62,518 nucleotides of DNA, taken from assembly GCA_938023075.1 (NCBI GenBank), contig CALHDG010000056.1, positions 1 to 62,518 on the forward strand. The letters run 5' to 3'. A model generated the notes under the pieces. The model searched no databases and was not told the origin of the DNA. It was given only the letters and a program-made list of their open reading frames with translations. The DNA comes from an uncultured Chitinophagales bacterium. Its GTDB lineage: Bacteria > Bacteroidota > Bacteroidia > Chitinophagales > JAHDHT01. How positions within the stretch are numbered: the first letter of the stretch is position 1; the number at the start of each line of letters is the position of its first letter. This document shows, piece by piece, positions 26,422 through 35,684 of this stretch. The position numbers and the translations under genes are program-made.

Positions 26422-27156
26422 ATGAAGATATTGGTCTGTGTTTCAAAAGTGCCAGATACAACTACCAAAATAGAATTTACCGATAACCAATTTAAAGCCG
26501 ATAATGTTACTTGGATAATGAACCCAACCGACGAATGGTATGCTTTAGTAAGAGCGGTTGAGTTAAAGGAACAACATGGTGGTACGGTAACCATAATTAA
26601 TGTAGGTGGTGCCGAAAATGATCAAATTATTAGAAAAGCCTTAGCTATTGGTGCTGACGATGCCGTTAGGGTAAATGCCGAACCCACCGATGCTTATGAA
26701 GTGGCTAGTCAAATTGCTTCGCATGCAAAAGAGGCTAATTATGATATGATATTTACTGGGAAAGAAACTATTGACTATAATGGTTTTGTAGTAGGTGGTA
26801 TGCTGGCTGAATTGTTAGATTTACCGTATATTTCATTAGCCTCTAAATTAGATAGTGATGGCAGCAAAGCAACCATTGAACGAGAAGTAGAAGGAGGAAA
26901 CGAAATTATAGAAGTAAGCGGAGCTTTTGTTGTAAGTACCCAAAAAGGAATTGCGGAACAACGTATACCCAACATGAGAGGTATTATGAGTGCAAGAACC
27001 AAGCCTTTGCAAGTGGTAGAACCAAATGGAGAAGGTGCTTTAAGTACCATTCAATCGTATGAATTGCCTCCTCAAAAAGAATCGGTGAAGCTGATAGATG
27101 CTGAAAACGTTGGAGAATTGGTAAAATTACTACACGAAGAAGCTAAAGTAATCTGA
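26422..27156 (+). CDS. etfB: Electron transfer flavoprotein beta subunit
   Basis: The 244-residue subunit opens MKILVCVSKVPDTTTKIEF and contains NPTDEWYALVRAVELKE, the AMP-binding GKETIDYNGFVVGGMLAELLDLP, and KGIAEQRIPNMRGIMSARTKP with the family recognition loop. With EtfA it forms a soluble FAD/AMP heterodimer that takes electrons from acyl-CoA dehydrogenases and passes them to the quinone pool. It is the first gene of etfB-etfA-bifunctional nuclease, with 45 bp to etfA. Confidence 0.96.
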   Translation: MKILVCVSKVPDTTTKIEFTDNQFKADNVTWIMNPTDEWYALVRAVELKEQHGGTVTIINVGGAENDQIIRKALAIGADDAVRVNAEPTDAYEVASQIASHAKEANYDMIFTGKETIDYNGFVVGGMLAELLDLPYISLASKLDSDGSKATIEREVEGGNEIIEVSGAFVVSTQKGIAEQRIPNMRGIMSARTKPLQVVEPNGEGALSTIQSYELPPQKESVKLIDAENVGELVKLLHEEAKVI

Positions 27157-27201
27157 TAATTATTGTACAAATAAAATAAATAATTTTAGTAAGAAAAATA
27201 C

Positions 27202-28173
27202 ATGGTTTTAGTATATATTGATAATAGTGAAGGGCAAATAAAAAAAGCCAGCTATGAAGTGGCGGGTTACGGAGTAGCTTTAGCTGAACAAATGGGTACC
27301 GAAGCAGTAGGTATTTGTGTTGGTAATGTGGCTAACGATGCCTTAAGTACACTCGGTGAATATGGTTTATCCAAAATATTAAATGCCCAAAATGAGCATT
27401 TAAATTATTTCGATTCGCAAGTGCACACTAAAGCAGTTGCCAAAGCAGTAGAATCTACCGGAGCTGAAGTAGTTGTTTTATCGCACAATTATAATGGCAA
27501 AGCCTTGTCGGCACGCCTCTCAGCCCGTTTAAAAGCAGGTTTAGTAGCAGGCGCAGTTGAATTACCTGACACAAATAATGGATTTTTAGTAAAAAAGTCT
27601 GTATTTTCGGGAAAGGCTTTTGCCAACTACGAATTAAAAACTGATAAAAAAGTGATTTCTGTAAATCCTAATGCTTTTGGACTGCATAAAAAAGGTGGTA
27701 CAGCCACAGTTGAAACTTTTGATGCCGGCATTAGTGCAGATGATGTAAAGGTAAAAGTATTATCGGTGAATAAAGTTTCGGATACCATTGCTTTGTCTGA
27801 TGCAGAGTTGGTGGTTTCTGCCGGCAGAGGTTTAAAAGGACCGGAAAATTGGGGTATGATTGAAGAGCTTGCCAATACCTTAGGGGCAGCAACAGCTTGT
27901 TCCCGTCCGGTTTCGGATGTTGATTGGCGACCCCATCACGAACATGTTGGGCAAACCGGTATAACTATTCGACCAAACTTGTATATTGCCGTGGCAATAT
28001 CGGGTGCCATACAACATTTGGCGGGTGTAAACAGCAGCAAAACTATTGTAGTGATTAATAAAGACGCTGAAGCACCATTTTTTAAAGCAGCAGATTATGG
28101 CATAGTGGGTGATGCTTTTGAAGTAGTACCTAAGCTAAATGAAGCCATTAAAGCTTATAAAGCATCTGCCTAA
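27202..28173 (+). CDS. etfA: Electron transfer flavoprotein alpha subunit
   Basis: The 323-residue subunit has the N-terminal ETF domain (MVLVYIDNSEGQIKKASYEV) and the C-terminal FAD domain: VVSAGRGLKGPENWGMIEELA, ATACSRPVSDVDWRPHHEHVGQTG, YIAVAISGAIQHLAG and INKDAEAPFFKAADYGIVGD. FAD sits in this subunit. It is co-transcribed with etfB and only 8 bp before the bifunctional-nuclease-like gene. Confidence 0.96.
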   Translation: MVLVYIDNSEGQIKKASYEVAGYGVALAEQMGTEAVGICVGNVANDALSTLGEYGLSKILNAQNEHLNYFDSQVHTKAVAKAVESTGAEVVVLSHNYNGKALSARLSARLKAGLVAGAVELPDTNNGFLVKKSVFSGKAFANYELKTDKKVISVNPNAFGLHKKGGTATVETFDAGISADDVKVKVLSVNKVSDTIALSDAELVVSAGRGLKGPENWGMIEELANTLGAATACSRPVSDVDWRPHHEHVGQTGITIRPNLYIAVAISGAIQHLAGVNSSKTIVVINKDAEAPFFKAADYGIVGDAFEVVPKLNEAIKAYKASA

Positions 28174-28181
28174 AATAACAT

Positions 28182-28775
28182 ATGCAAAAAATTGAGTTAG
28201 AAATAGTAGCCTTATCCCACAGCATTACGCAATCGCATTCATATGCTGTGGTGTTGGGTGAAACTACGGGTAACCGGCGCTTGCCTATCATAATTGGTGG
28301 AAACGAGGCGCAAGCCATTGCCTTAGCTTTAGAAAAAATGTCGCCTCGTCGCCCACTGACTCACGATTTAACGAAGAGCATTTGCGATGAATTTAAAATT
28401 ACCTGTACCGAAGTAATTATCGATAATTTGGTAGAAGGGGTTTTTCACGCGAAGTTAAATTGTACCGATGGCGAAAAAGAATTTTTAATTGATAGCCGTA
28501 CTAGTGACGCCTTAGCTTTGGCTGTCCGATTTCATTGTCCGGTATATACTTACGAATTTATATTAGATCAGGCAGGCATTATTTTAGACGATGAATTTGG
28601 AGCTACCGATGGAAAACGACCCAAGAAAAAAGTGCATATTAAAGATGGTGGAGACTACAGTGGCTTAACCTTAGAAAACCTAAATACAAAGCTCAAAGAA
28701 TTTTTAGATAACGAAGAGTACGAAAAAGCCATCTTAATTAGAGACGAAATTAACAAGCGCGAAGGCAACGACTGA
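28182..28775 (+). CDS. Bifunctional nuclease family (BFN/DUF151) protein with UVR motif
   Basis: The 197-residue protein has an N-terminal BFN domain (about residues 1-135: LGETTGNRRLPIIIGGNEAQAIALALEKM, PLTHDLTKSICDEF, IDSRTSDALALAVRFHCPVY) and a C-terminal UVR-type helical hairpin (LENLNTKLKEFLDNEEYEKAILIRDEI). BFN proteins are reported as DNase/RNase in plants; the bacterial role is unclear. UVR motifs mediate protein contacts, as in UvrB. It lies 8 bp after etfA, so co-transcription is expected although no functional link is obvious. Confidence 0.9.
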   Translation: MQKIELEIVALSHSITQSHSYAVVLGETTGNRRLPIIIGGNEAQAIALALEKMSPRRPLTHDLTKSICDEFKITCTEVIIDNLVEGVFHAKLNCTDGEKEFLIDSRTSDALALAVRFHCPVYTYEFILDQAGIILDDEFGATDGKRPKKKVHIKDGGDYSGLTLENLNTKLKEFLDNEEYEKAILIRDEINKREGND

Positions 28776-28886
28776 TTAATTCAATTCCGATATTAAACAT
28801 CCAACATCCAATTTATGTGTTGAAACGAACCCAATTTTTCACTAGGTAAGTGATGTTTAAACTTTCTTCTTAAATTAGTATAACAA

Positions 28887-29357
28887 TTATTTTTTTTGTT
28901 TCTGTTCAATAGTCCAATCGATATCCCATTTTTTTACATAATCTTCTATAGCACCAAGCCCAACTTTTTGTCGTCTTTCATTTACATACTCGGGTTCCAA
29001 TAAATCATCAACATAATACCTTCCATGTTCATGTTTACCAATTTGTGAACCATAAATTTGTTGTTTGCCCTCTTCTAAATTTACCCGATCTATTAATAAA
29101 GCAAGTGAGCTCCAACTTGCTTCCTCATTTTCTGCAGCTTCTTTTATTAAAGGCAAACATTTTTTTCTGGTTTCAATATCAGAATGTTGAACCACCAAAT
29201 ATTCTACTATAGCTAGTTTAAGGTGTCCTTCCTTTCTCAAACTATCCGCAACAGACGATTGAGCATATGTAAAATTAATAGAAACGACAACTGTAAATAA
29301 GGTAATTATTAATGTTTTCGTGAGAAAATTATTTAATGTTTCAAATTTATTATAAAT
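28887..29357 (-). CDS. DUF6624-like secreted protein; start codon probably ATT
   Basis: Residues after the signal region match the DUF6624 pattern: YLVVQHSD, LPLIKEAAENEEASWSSLALLIDRVNLEEGKQQIYGSQ and LEPEYVNERRQKVGLGAIEDYV. A TTG at 29240 would start after the export signal. The same frame continues upstream through a good signal peptide (FLTKTLIITLFTVVVSIN then FTYAQ) to a TAG at 29360-29358, without any ATG, GTG or TTG. The first codon after that TAG is ATT (29357-29355), giving a 156-residue secreted protein. Either ATT is the start or the 5' end is mutated. Function unknown. Confidence 0.6.
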   Translation of the reverse strand: MYNKFETLNNFLTKTLIITLFTVVVSINFTYAQSSVADSLRKEGHLKLAIVEYLVVQHSDIETRKKCLPLIKEAAENEEASWSSLALLIDRVNLEEGKQQIYGSQIGKHEHGRYYVDDLLEPEYVNERRQKVGLGAIEDYVKKWDIDWTIEQKQKK

Positions 29358-29526
29358 CTATATACATAATGGTAACAAATTAGATATTTTTATTGATTTT
29401 TTAACGAATTGAATAGAAACTTGATTTGGTAACTACTGTGTAGATTAATAAAACAATATTTTTTCGTCTACTTTTTATTATTTTTATATCTTAAACCAAT
29501 AATACCAATCTTAAAACAATACATAT

Positions 29527-30843
29527 ATGGCAATACTTCAAGCACTGCTTGGCATTATCGTTTTATTGGGGATTTGTATCCTTTTAAGTGCCGATCGATC
29601 AAAAATTAACTGGCGTTTAGTAGTTAGTGGCATCTTGTTGCAATTTATATTTGGTTTTTTGGTATTAAAAGTACCTTTTGTTGAAACCGGATTTCAATGG
29701 GTAGCCGATGGTTTTGTAAAGCTATTGTCTTACACCGATGCTGGAGCAGAATTTGTGCTGGGTAAATGGCCCACGGTAGCTCAAGTTACTGATGGCATTA
29801 GCGGAGAAATAGTGACAGTAGGTTATATATTTGCTTTCAAAGTGTTGCCTACTATCTTGTTTTTTTCTGCACTGTCTTCTTTGCTGTATTATTTAGGCAT
29901 CTTACAAATATTGGTATATGCTTTTGCCTGGTTGATGAATAAAACGATGCAGTTAACTGGCGCGGAAAGTTTGGCGGCTGCCGCTAATGTATTTATAGGG
30001 CAAACCGAAGCACCTTTGGTAGTAAAACCTTATTTGGAAGACATGAGTAAGTCAGAAATTATGGCTTTAATGACGGGCGGAATGGCTACTATAGCCGGCG
30101 GTGTTTTTGGAGCTTATGTTGGTTTACTCGGCGGTGGAGATGCACTTCAACAGGCGGCGTTTGCTAAACATTTGTTGTCGGCTTCCATCATGTCGGCGCC
30201 TGCCGCCTTGGTGGCTGCTAAAATATTGTTTCCTGAAACCTCCGACAATGTAGACCGTGAAATTAATATACCTAAAGAGAAAATAGGTTCTAACGTTTTA
30301 GATGCGATTTCTAACGGTACGTCCGATGGCTTAAAGCTGGCTTTTAATGTTGGAGCCATGTTGTTGGTTTTTACCGCTTTTATGGCAATGCTTAATGGTA
30401 TTTTTGGTGCGATTGGCAACCTAACCGGCTTAAACGATATGGTGGGAAACTGGACCGATAATCGCTACACTTGTTTTAATCTTCAATTTATTTTTGGGAT
30501 GTTGTTTGCTCCTATTGCGTGGTTAATTGGTGTGGGGAGCCAAGATATCATGTTGGTTGGGCAGGTAATTGGAGAGAAGACCATTCTGAATGAATTTTTT
30601 GCTTACGTTACCCTTGGGGATATGAAAAAGGAGCATTTAATTTCGGATCCTAAATCGGCAATTATTGCGACTTATGCCCTATGTGGATTTGCTAATTTTG
30701 CTTCTATTGGTATTCAAATAGGAGGCATTAGTGCTATTGCACCGGGGCAACGAGAAACACTTTCTGCTCTTGGTATTAAGGCTTTAATTGGTGGTACGGT
30801 GGCTTGTTTATTAACCGCTGCTATTGCGGGTATGCTGTTGTAG
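29527..30843 (+). CDS. Concentrative nucleoside transporter (NupC/CNT family)
   Basis: The 438-residue membrane protein follows the CNT order: an N-terminal helix region (GIIVLLGICILLSADRSKINWRLV), the gate domain FAFKVLPTILFFSALSSLLYYLG, the conserved GAESLAAAANVFIGQTEAPLVVKPYL, MTGGMATIAGGVFGAYVGLL, and a C-terminal part with YALCGFANFASIGIQIGGI. CNTs import nucleosides with Na+ or H+. It is a single-gene unit ending just before an R1 repeat. Confidence 0.92.
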   Translation: MAILQALLGIIVLLGICILLSADRSKINWRLVVSGILLQFIFGFLVLKVPFVETGFQWVADGFVKLLSYTDAGAEFVLGKWPTVAQVTDGISGEIVTVGYIFAFKVLPTILFFSALSSLLYYLGILQILVYAFAWLMNKTMQLTGAESLAAAANVFIGQTEAPLVVKPYLEDMSKSEIMALMTGGMATIAGGVFGAYVGLLGGGDALQQAAFAKHLLSASIMSAPAALVAAKILFPETSDNVDREINIPKEKIGSNVLDAISNGTSDGLKLAFNVGAMLLVFTAFMAMLNGIFGAIGNLTGLNDMVGNWTDNRYTCFNLQFIFGMLFAPIAWLIGVGSQDIMLVGQVIGEKTILNEFFAYVTLGDMKKEHLISDPKSAIIATYALCGFANFASIGIQIGGISAIAPGQRETLSALGIKALIGGTVACLLTAAIAGMLL

Positions 30844-30909
30844 GTTTGAAATTTCAAGATCAAAGAGCTAATTTTTGAACCCTTGTAAACACGAGCGAAC
30901 CTGGAAATT

Positions 30910-31032
30910 TAGCCCCGATTGCAGTGGTTATGCTACTTGAAGCGTTTGCATGTGTATAGCTGTAGCATTTGAACGGAAAGCGGGCTGCGCCTTTGAACAT
31001 ATCACCCATGTTTCGCTTCTAAAAAAAACATA
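30910..31032 (+). repeat. R1 structured repeat, copy 3
   Basis: It starts TAGCCCCGATTGCAGTGG and ends AAGCGGGCTGCGCC plus TTTCGCTTCT. The outer stem is CCCG/CGGG as in copy 1, but the inner stem is ATGCTAC with GTAGCAT. It fills the gap between two convergent genes. Confidence 0.8.
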
Positions 31033-31048
31033 TGATATTTAAATAAAT

Positions 31049-32323
31049 TTAATGAACATCAATAGGTTCGCTTAAATGTTCTTCTCCTAATACTTTATTT
31101 GCGAGTTTGCCTACGGTTAAGCCTTGTATTAAAATGGAAAAGACCACTACCACATAGGTGATGGTTAAAAATAAATCGCGGTGCATATAATCTAACAAAG
31201 ATAAAGCGAGGGCAATAGAAATGCCGCCACGCAAACCGCCCCAAGTCATTAATAAAGTAGTGTTGGGCACAAAGTTGAGTTTTTGTTTGAAAAATTGAAT
31301 AGGGGCAAATAAGGAGATATAGCGACTGAGCAAAACTACTGGAATAGCAATTAAACCCGCAATAATATAACTGCCTTGTAAGCTGAGTATCAACATTTCG
31401 AAACCAATGAGTACAAATAAAATGGCATTCATAAACACATCGACCAACTCCCAAAATTTGTCTACATAGCGTTCGGTAATTTCACTCATAGCGGTGCCTC
31501 TTACGGTATCGTGCCCTACAATTAAGCCGGCAACTACTACACATAATGGTCCGGATAAATGTAATTGAGTAGCTAACCAATAACCACCCATCGCAATGGC
31601 GAGGGTGATCATTACTTCTACATCGTAATCATCAATTGACCGTAACAAGCGAAAGGCTAAGAAGCCGAGTACTGCGCCCAAAGCAATACCTCCAAAAACT
31701 TCTACCCCAAACAATTCTGCAATATGCGCTACGGAAACCTGTCCTTCATTTCCCTTTTTTGCGATTTCAAAAATGGTTAGAAACACCACCACGCCAACCC
31801 CATCATTAAAAAGGGATTCACCTACAATTTTGGTTTCTAATTTTTTTGGTACACCTGCTTTTTTTAAGATGCCTAATACCGCTATGGGATCAGTTGGTGA
31901 AATTAAAGAGCCAAATAACAAGCAATAAATATAGGCAACTTCAAAACCCATTATTTGCAATATGTAGTACATGGCGGTGCCAACGATAAAGGTAGATGCC
32001 AAAACACCAATAGTGGCAAATATTAAGATTGGATAACGTTGTACTTTTAGCTGATCGAAATTGGTATGTAGTGCTCCGGCAAACAGTAAAAAGCTCAACA
32101 TCACCTCCAAAAGCAATTTCCCAAAATCGATTCTGCCTATAAAATCGTTGGCTAAGTTGTAAATGGAGTCGGTAAATAAAGTGCTCGCAAAAATGCCCAA
32201 GGTCATTACTATTGCGATAAGCATTAAACCGATGGTGTCGGGCAATTTTAAAAAACGATTGTTGATATAGCCGAAAATTGCCGACAATACAATTAATATA
32301 GTTACTACTCCAAATATATCCAC
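31049..32323 (-). CDS. Na+/H+ antiporter, CPA1/NhaP type
   Basis: The 424-residue protein has about twelve hydrophobic helices. Diagnostic CPA1 segments are visible: SLISPTDPIAVLGILKKAGVPKKLETKIVGESLFNDGVGVVVFL, with the transport aspartates (TDP and FND), and MTWGGLRGGISIALALSL. It should exchange cytoplasmic Na+ for H+ and aid pH and salt homeostasis. It converges with the nucleoside transporter across an R1 repeat, and the transketolase-subunit gene is 45 bp upstream on the same strand. Confidence 0.92.
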   Translation of the reverse strand: MDIFGVVTILIVLSAIFGYINNRFLKLPDTIGLMLIAIVMTLGIFASTLFTDSIYNLANDFIGRIDFGKLLLEVMLSFLLFAGALHTNFDQLKVQRYPILIFATIGVLASTFIVGTAMYYILQIMGFEVAYIYCLLFGSLISPTDPIAVLGILKKAGVPKKLETKIVGESLFNDGVGVVVFLTIFEIAKKGNEGQVSVAHIAELFGVEVFGGIALGAVLGFLAFRLLRSIDDYDVEVMITLAIAMGGYWLATQLHLSGPLCVVVAGLIVGHDTVRGTAMSEITERYVDKFWELVDVFMNAILFVLIGFEMLILSLQGSYIIAGLIAIPVVLLSRYISLFAPIQFFKQKLNFVPNTTLLMTWGGLRGGISIALALSLLDYMHRDLFLTITYVVVVFSILIQGLTVGKLANKVLGEEHLSEPIDVH

Positions 32324-32368
32324 TTGTTCATATTTAATAGGTTTTAATGTATTTAGCTATTGAAAAGG

Positions 32369-33337
32369 TCAAGCCTGTTTTCGAGCCATCACTTTTTCTA
32401 CAGCTTCAATAATATTTGGTGTATCAATACCATATTTCGTCATTAATTGAGCGGGTGTACCACTTTCTCCAAAGCTGTCGTTTACAGCTACCATCTCTAT
32501 TGGGCTTGGGTTTTTTATAGCCAACAATTGAGCGATACTATCGCCTAAACCACCATTGCGTTGATGCTCTTCGGCGGTAACTACGCAACCGGTTTTATTC
32601 ACTGATTGTAAAACCGCTTCATTATCTAACGGTTTTATAGTATGCATATTTAAAATTTCAACTTCAATACCTTTTGCCGCCAAGGCAATAGCTGCTTCAA
32701 TAGATTTCCAAACCATAATACCGCAAGCAATTAGGGTCACGTGTTTTCCTTCCTGAATCAACTGGGCTTTACCAATTTCAAAGGTTTCATTCTCCTTGGT
32801 AAAATTGGGTACTTTCGGTCTGCCAAAACGCAAATATACTGGTCCATCCCAAGTTGAAATAGCTAGCGTAGCCATTTTGGTTTGATTATAATCGCAAGGC
32901 ACCACCACCGTCATACCCGGCAACATTTTCATCATTCCGATATCTTCTAAAATTTGATGTGTCGCTCCATCTTCGCCTAAGGTAATGCCTGCATGCGAGG
33001 CACATAATTTCACATTTTTGTGAGAATAAGCGACGGACTGACGAATTTGATCGTACACTCTGCCGGTTGAAAAATTAGCGAAGGTGCCGGTGTAAGGTAT
33101 TAAACCATTTATGCTTAAGCCCGCAGCTACCCCAATCATGTTCGCTTCGGCAACGCCGCATTGGTAAAAACGATTGGGGAATTCATCTTTAAAAGCATTC
33201 ATTTTTAAAGAGCCGGTTAAATCGGCGCACAAAGCAATTACTTTTTCGTTTTGTTTGCCCAATTCGTGTAAGCCTACACCAAAGCCGCTGCGAGTGTCGC
33301 TTTTTATCGTTAAATCGTAATCTTGTAATGCCATCAA
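32369..33337 (-). CDS. Transketolase, C-terminal subunit
   Basis: The 322-residue protein is the Pyr-plus-C-terminal half of a split transketolase. The pyrimidine domain shows RSGFGVGLHELGKQNEKVIALCADL, YQCGVAEANMIGVAAGLSI, FATFSTGRVYDQIRQSVAY and SHAGITLGEDGATHQ; the C-terminal domain has EEHQRNGGLGDSIAQLL. It needs a separate N-terminal subunit that binds the TPP diphosphate. That subunit is not adjacent: the upstream 350 bp contain only a repeat. So it must be elsewhere in the genome, or the pair has been separated here by repeat insertion. It belongs to the pentose phosphate pathway. Confidence 0.9.
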   Translation of the reverse strand: MMALQDYDLTIKSDTRSGFGVGLHELGKQNEKVIALCADLTGSLKMNAFKDEFPNRFYQCGVAEANMIGVAAGLSINGLIPYTGTFANFSTGRVYDQIRQSVAYSHKNVKLCASHAGITLGEDGATHQILEDIGMMKMLPGMTVVVPCDYNQTKMATLAISTWDGPVYLRFGRPKVPNFTKENETFEIGKAQLIQEGKHVTLIACGIMVWKSIEAAIALAAKGIEVEILNMHTIKPLDNEAVLQSVNKTGCVVTAEEHQRNGGLGDSIAQLLAIKNPSPIEMVAVNDSFGESGTPAQLMTKYGIDTPNIIEAVEKVMARKQA

Positions 33338-33433
33338 TGGTTTTTTTATAATAGAGATTTAAATAATTTTACAATGATACATCGCGTTCTTTTAAAAAGC
33401 AATTAACTACACAACAATAAATTAAAGTACTTT

Positions 33434-33623
33434 AAAGCAGTTTGACCGTAGAGGTCGCAATTTTTGCGACCCTAAAATGCCTAAGACTCAATTACTGTAT
33501 AATAGCACACAGGCTTTAACTTAAAAGTAGTTTTAGAAATCATGAATTTGTTTTTTGCAAGCACAAAAATTGGTCGCAAAAATTGCGACCACTACTAAAG
33601 TGTTAACCACCTTGATAAACTTG
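33434..33623 (+). repeat. R3 repeat, copy 1 (190 bp)
   Basis: It aligns without gaps to 52834-53023 with about 13 mismatches (roughly 93% identity by hand count). It contains an inverted pair, GGTCGCAATTTTTGCGACC near the left and TGGTCGCAAAAATTGCGACC near the right, and ends in ACCTTGATAAACTTG, the R3 terminal sequence. No ORF runs through it. Confidence 0.85.
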
Positions 33624-33689
33624 TTGATTAATCCGATGAATGATGCGCTTTGACCGAAAATAATTGCTTTATACAAATATAATTATCGG

Positions 33690-33870
33690 ATGTTGAAGAA
33701 GTTGGAAGAAGAATATTATGAATTACAATTTCAAGAAAATTACTCATCCGGACAGGATTTTATTGTTGGCGATACTTTCGTTAAAAATACTGGCAGTAGC
33801 CGCAAGCTATGGCTGTGTTTAAATCTCATCAAAAATGCGTTCAAAACTTTAGTGTCACTTTTTATAATTA
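33690..33870 (+). pseudogene. Possible transposase C-terminal relic
   Basis: Two overlapping frames give fragments that recall the tail of IS4-type DDE transposases: NYNFKKITHPDRILLLAILS in the frame starting at 33718, and GSSRKLWLCLNLIKNAFKTL in the frame starting at 33690. The junction would need a frameshift. A 16-base stretch (33818-33833, TTTAAATCTCATCAAA) recurs exactly at 43286-43301, where the translation is again F/C-L-N-L-I-K. No catalytic residues are present. The call rests on weak resemblance. Confidence 0.3.
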
Positions 33871-33882
33871 AATTGGTATAAT

Positions 33883-34830
33883 TTATTTAGCTAAGCCAAT
33901 AATATTATACAATTTAACCAACTGATTATATTGTTCTAACAATTTCTGTTGATGATCAGTGAATTTTTTGTAGGTGCCTCTTTCACCGGCTTTTTCCAAT
34001 TCGTCGGTAATTTCTTTAGCGGTATCGGCAAAATCGTATTCTAAACTTTTATAAAAACGATCAAATTGTTTGGTGTATTTTTTATCGTATTCGTTTTTGT
34101 GGAGTACTTTCATAGCATCACTTTTAGCTACACCGCCACGTAACCGGAGCACTTCTATTTTAACACTAGTAATCGCTTCTGGAGTGTAGTTTAAAATTTT
34201 ATCTAATATTGATTTGGATAAACGCAAATCGGTTTTCATTGGCGTAACTAAAGGACCTAAAGGGCTTTGTTGGTCAATCACTTTTTCCGCATCAGTTGAT
34301 TGATTCATAATCTGTTTAACAATAGATTGATGCAATTGCACCAAATCATCAATTTTAAAATTGGTATCTCGCAATAATGAATCGAACTTCACAAATTCAT
34401 CTTCTTTAAAATCACATCCATTAATATCATCATTAATCGCAAAGCAAAAGTCATCTAATTTGTTTAGGCTTTTCCGGTATAAGTCTATTTTTTCTTTAAA
34501 GAAAGATTGATCATTGGCACTAAATGATGCTGGCGGATTGGTTGCCTCTCTAAACAAGCGCGTAGTTTGCGTTTTTCCATTAGAGCAATCAAAATGGATT
34601 GGCGTTTCTTTATCTATTTCAGCTTTATCTCTTTCTTTTTCTAACTGGGCAATTTTTTTCTGATAAGTATTTACTTTTTGGTAGTATTGATTAGTTAACG
34701 CGATTACATGGTTGGCATAGCGAATAATTTCGGCAGAGTTATCTTGAGCAAAACCCGGTATAACACAAAGTAACGCAAACAACAATAAAAAATAAAATCT
34801 CATGATATTGGTAAAACTATTTTGTTGCAT
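33883..34830 (-). CDS. Secreted helical protein of unknown function
   Basis: The longest frame gives 315 residues, but the internal ATG at 34803 is the better start because it directly begins a signal peptide (MRFYFLLLFALLCVIPGFAQ), giving 306 residues. The mature part is mostly alpha-helical, with coiled-coil-prone stretches (YQKKIAQLEKERDKAEI; EITDELEKAGERGTYKKF) and two Cys in DDFCFAINDDINGCDF. The family is not recognised. The DinB gene lies 75 bp upstream on the same strand. Confidence 0.7.
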   Translation of the reverse strand: MQQNSFTNIMRFYFLLLFALLCVIPGFAQDNSAEIIRYANHVIALTNQYYQKVNTYQKKIAQLEKERDKAEIDKETPIHFDCSNGKTQTTRLFREATNPPASFSANDQSFFKEKIDLYRKSLNKLDDFCFAINDDINGCDFKEDEFVKFDSLLRDTNFKIDDLVQLHQSIVKQIMNQSTDAEKVIDQQSPLGPLVTPMKTDLRLSKSILDKILNYTPEAITSVKIEVLRLRGGVAKSDAMKVLHKNEYDKKYTKQFDRFYKSLEYDFADTAKEITDELEKAGERGTYKKFTDHQQKLLEQYNQLVKLYNIIGLAK

Positions 34831-34905
34831 AATTATTATATCAACTCATTGGCAATTTAAATTTGAAATTTGGGTATGATGTTTTTTTGCATTGGTTTTA
34901 TATAT

Positions 34906-35448
34906 TTAGTTTGGATAATTACGATGATTTTTAATCCGGTCTATTTGTTTTTTATGATGATTAATATGCATTTTAAAAAACAGCATCATTTGCAGGCAAT
35001 TAAGTCTACCCGAAAACGGATGTTTGTATATTAACTTCTTTAGTGTAGCATCATCATAATTATCCATAAATTTTCGCAAGGCTTTGCGGGCAATTTTCCA
35101 TCTTAATTTCACATCATCAAAATCGGGTTCTAAAGTAGGTGTAACTTGGGTTGGTCTTCTTTTTATTCTAATAAATGGTGCCTTTAAAAAAAATTGTAAC
35201 AACCAAAAACGAAAAGTTGCTTTTAAGGAGTAATCTTCTAATTTGCTAGGGTCTAAAATTTTTTTGTTTACATAGTTAACGCTTGCAGTTTCTGCTAACA
35301 TCAAATGCTCAATTACTTGCAACAAACTCCATTTTTGGGTACGAGGTTTAAAATTGAGTTGTTGTATAGAAAGTTGATGAAACTCACTCAGAATAGCGGC
35401 TTTTAATTGTTCAATTTCCTCAAATGTGCTATTTAATTGCATTCTCAT
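34906..35448 (-). CDS. DinB-like metal-binding four-helix protein
   Basis: The 180-residue protein shows the DinB/YfiT pattern: LNFKPRTQKWSLLQVIEHLMLAE with the first His (about residue 48), and HINHHKKQIDRIKNH at the C-terminus with the second His pair (about 161-165). Together these supply a divalent-metal site in a four-helix bundle. Some DinB-superfamily members are thiol-dependent transferases; most are uncharacterised. A -7 box TAAATTTG lies only 14 bp upstream, so the leader is very short. Confidence 0.8.
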   Translation of the reverse strand: MRMQLNSTFEEIEQLKAAILSEFHQLSIQQLNFKPRTQKWSLLQVIEHLMLAETASVNYVNKKILDPSKLEDYSLKATFRFWLLQFFLKAPFIRIKRRPTQVTPTLEPDFDDVKLRWKIARKALRKFMDNYDDATLKKLIYKHPFSGRLNCLQMMLFFKMHINHHKKQIDRIKNHRNYPN

Positions 35449-35461
35449 AAAAGTAAAATTA

Positions 35462-35469
35462 CAAATTTA
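35462..35469 (-). promoter_or_regulatory. -7 promoter box TAAATTTG for the DinB-like gene
   Basis: Exact TAnnTTTG on the minus strand. Transcription would begin about 8 nt upstream of the ATG. Confidence 0.5.
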
Positions 35470-35671
35470 TTTTTGAAAAGAAATTTTTATTGAAAACCAA
35501 CTGTAAAGTGTAAAAAAACAACTTCAAATCTTAACTAATTTTAAGTATTCTAATTTGATTTAGCCAAACTAAAACTATCGAATTTGACGTTAAGTAAACA
35601 TACTAATTTAACGGTTTTTAGTCTATTAGTGTAAAATAGGTTAACTTTAAGAAACTTTAAAATAGTACTAA

Positions 35672-35679
35672 TAGTTTTG
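35672..35679 (+). promoter_or_regulatory. -7 promoter box TAGTTTTG overlapping the histidine kinase start
   Basis: Exact TAnnTTTG ending 5 bp before the GTG start codon. The transcription start would coincide with the start codon, implying a leaderless mRNA. Confidence 0.5.
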
Positions 35680-35684
35680 TAGTT

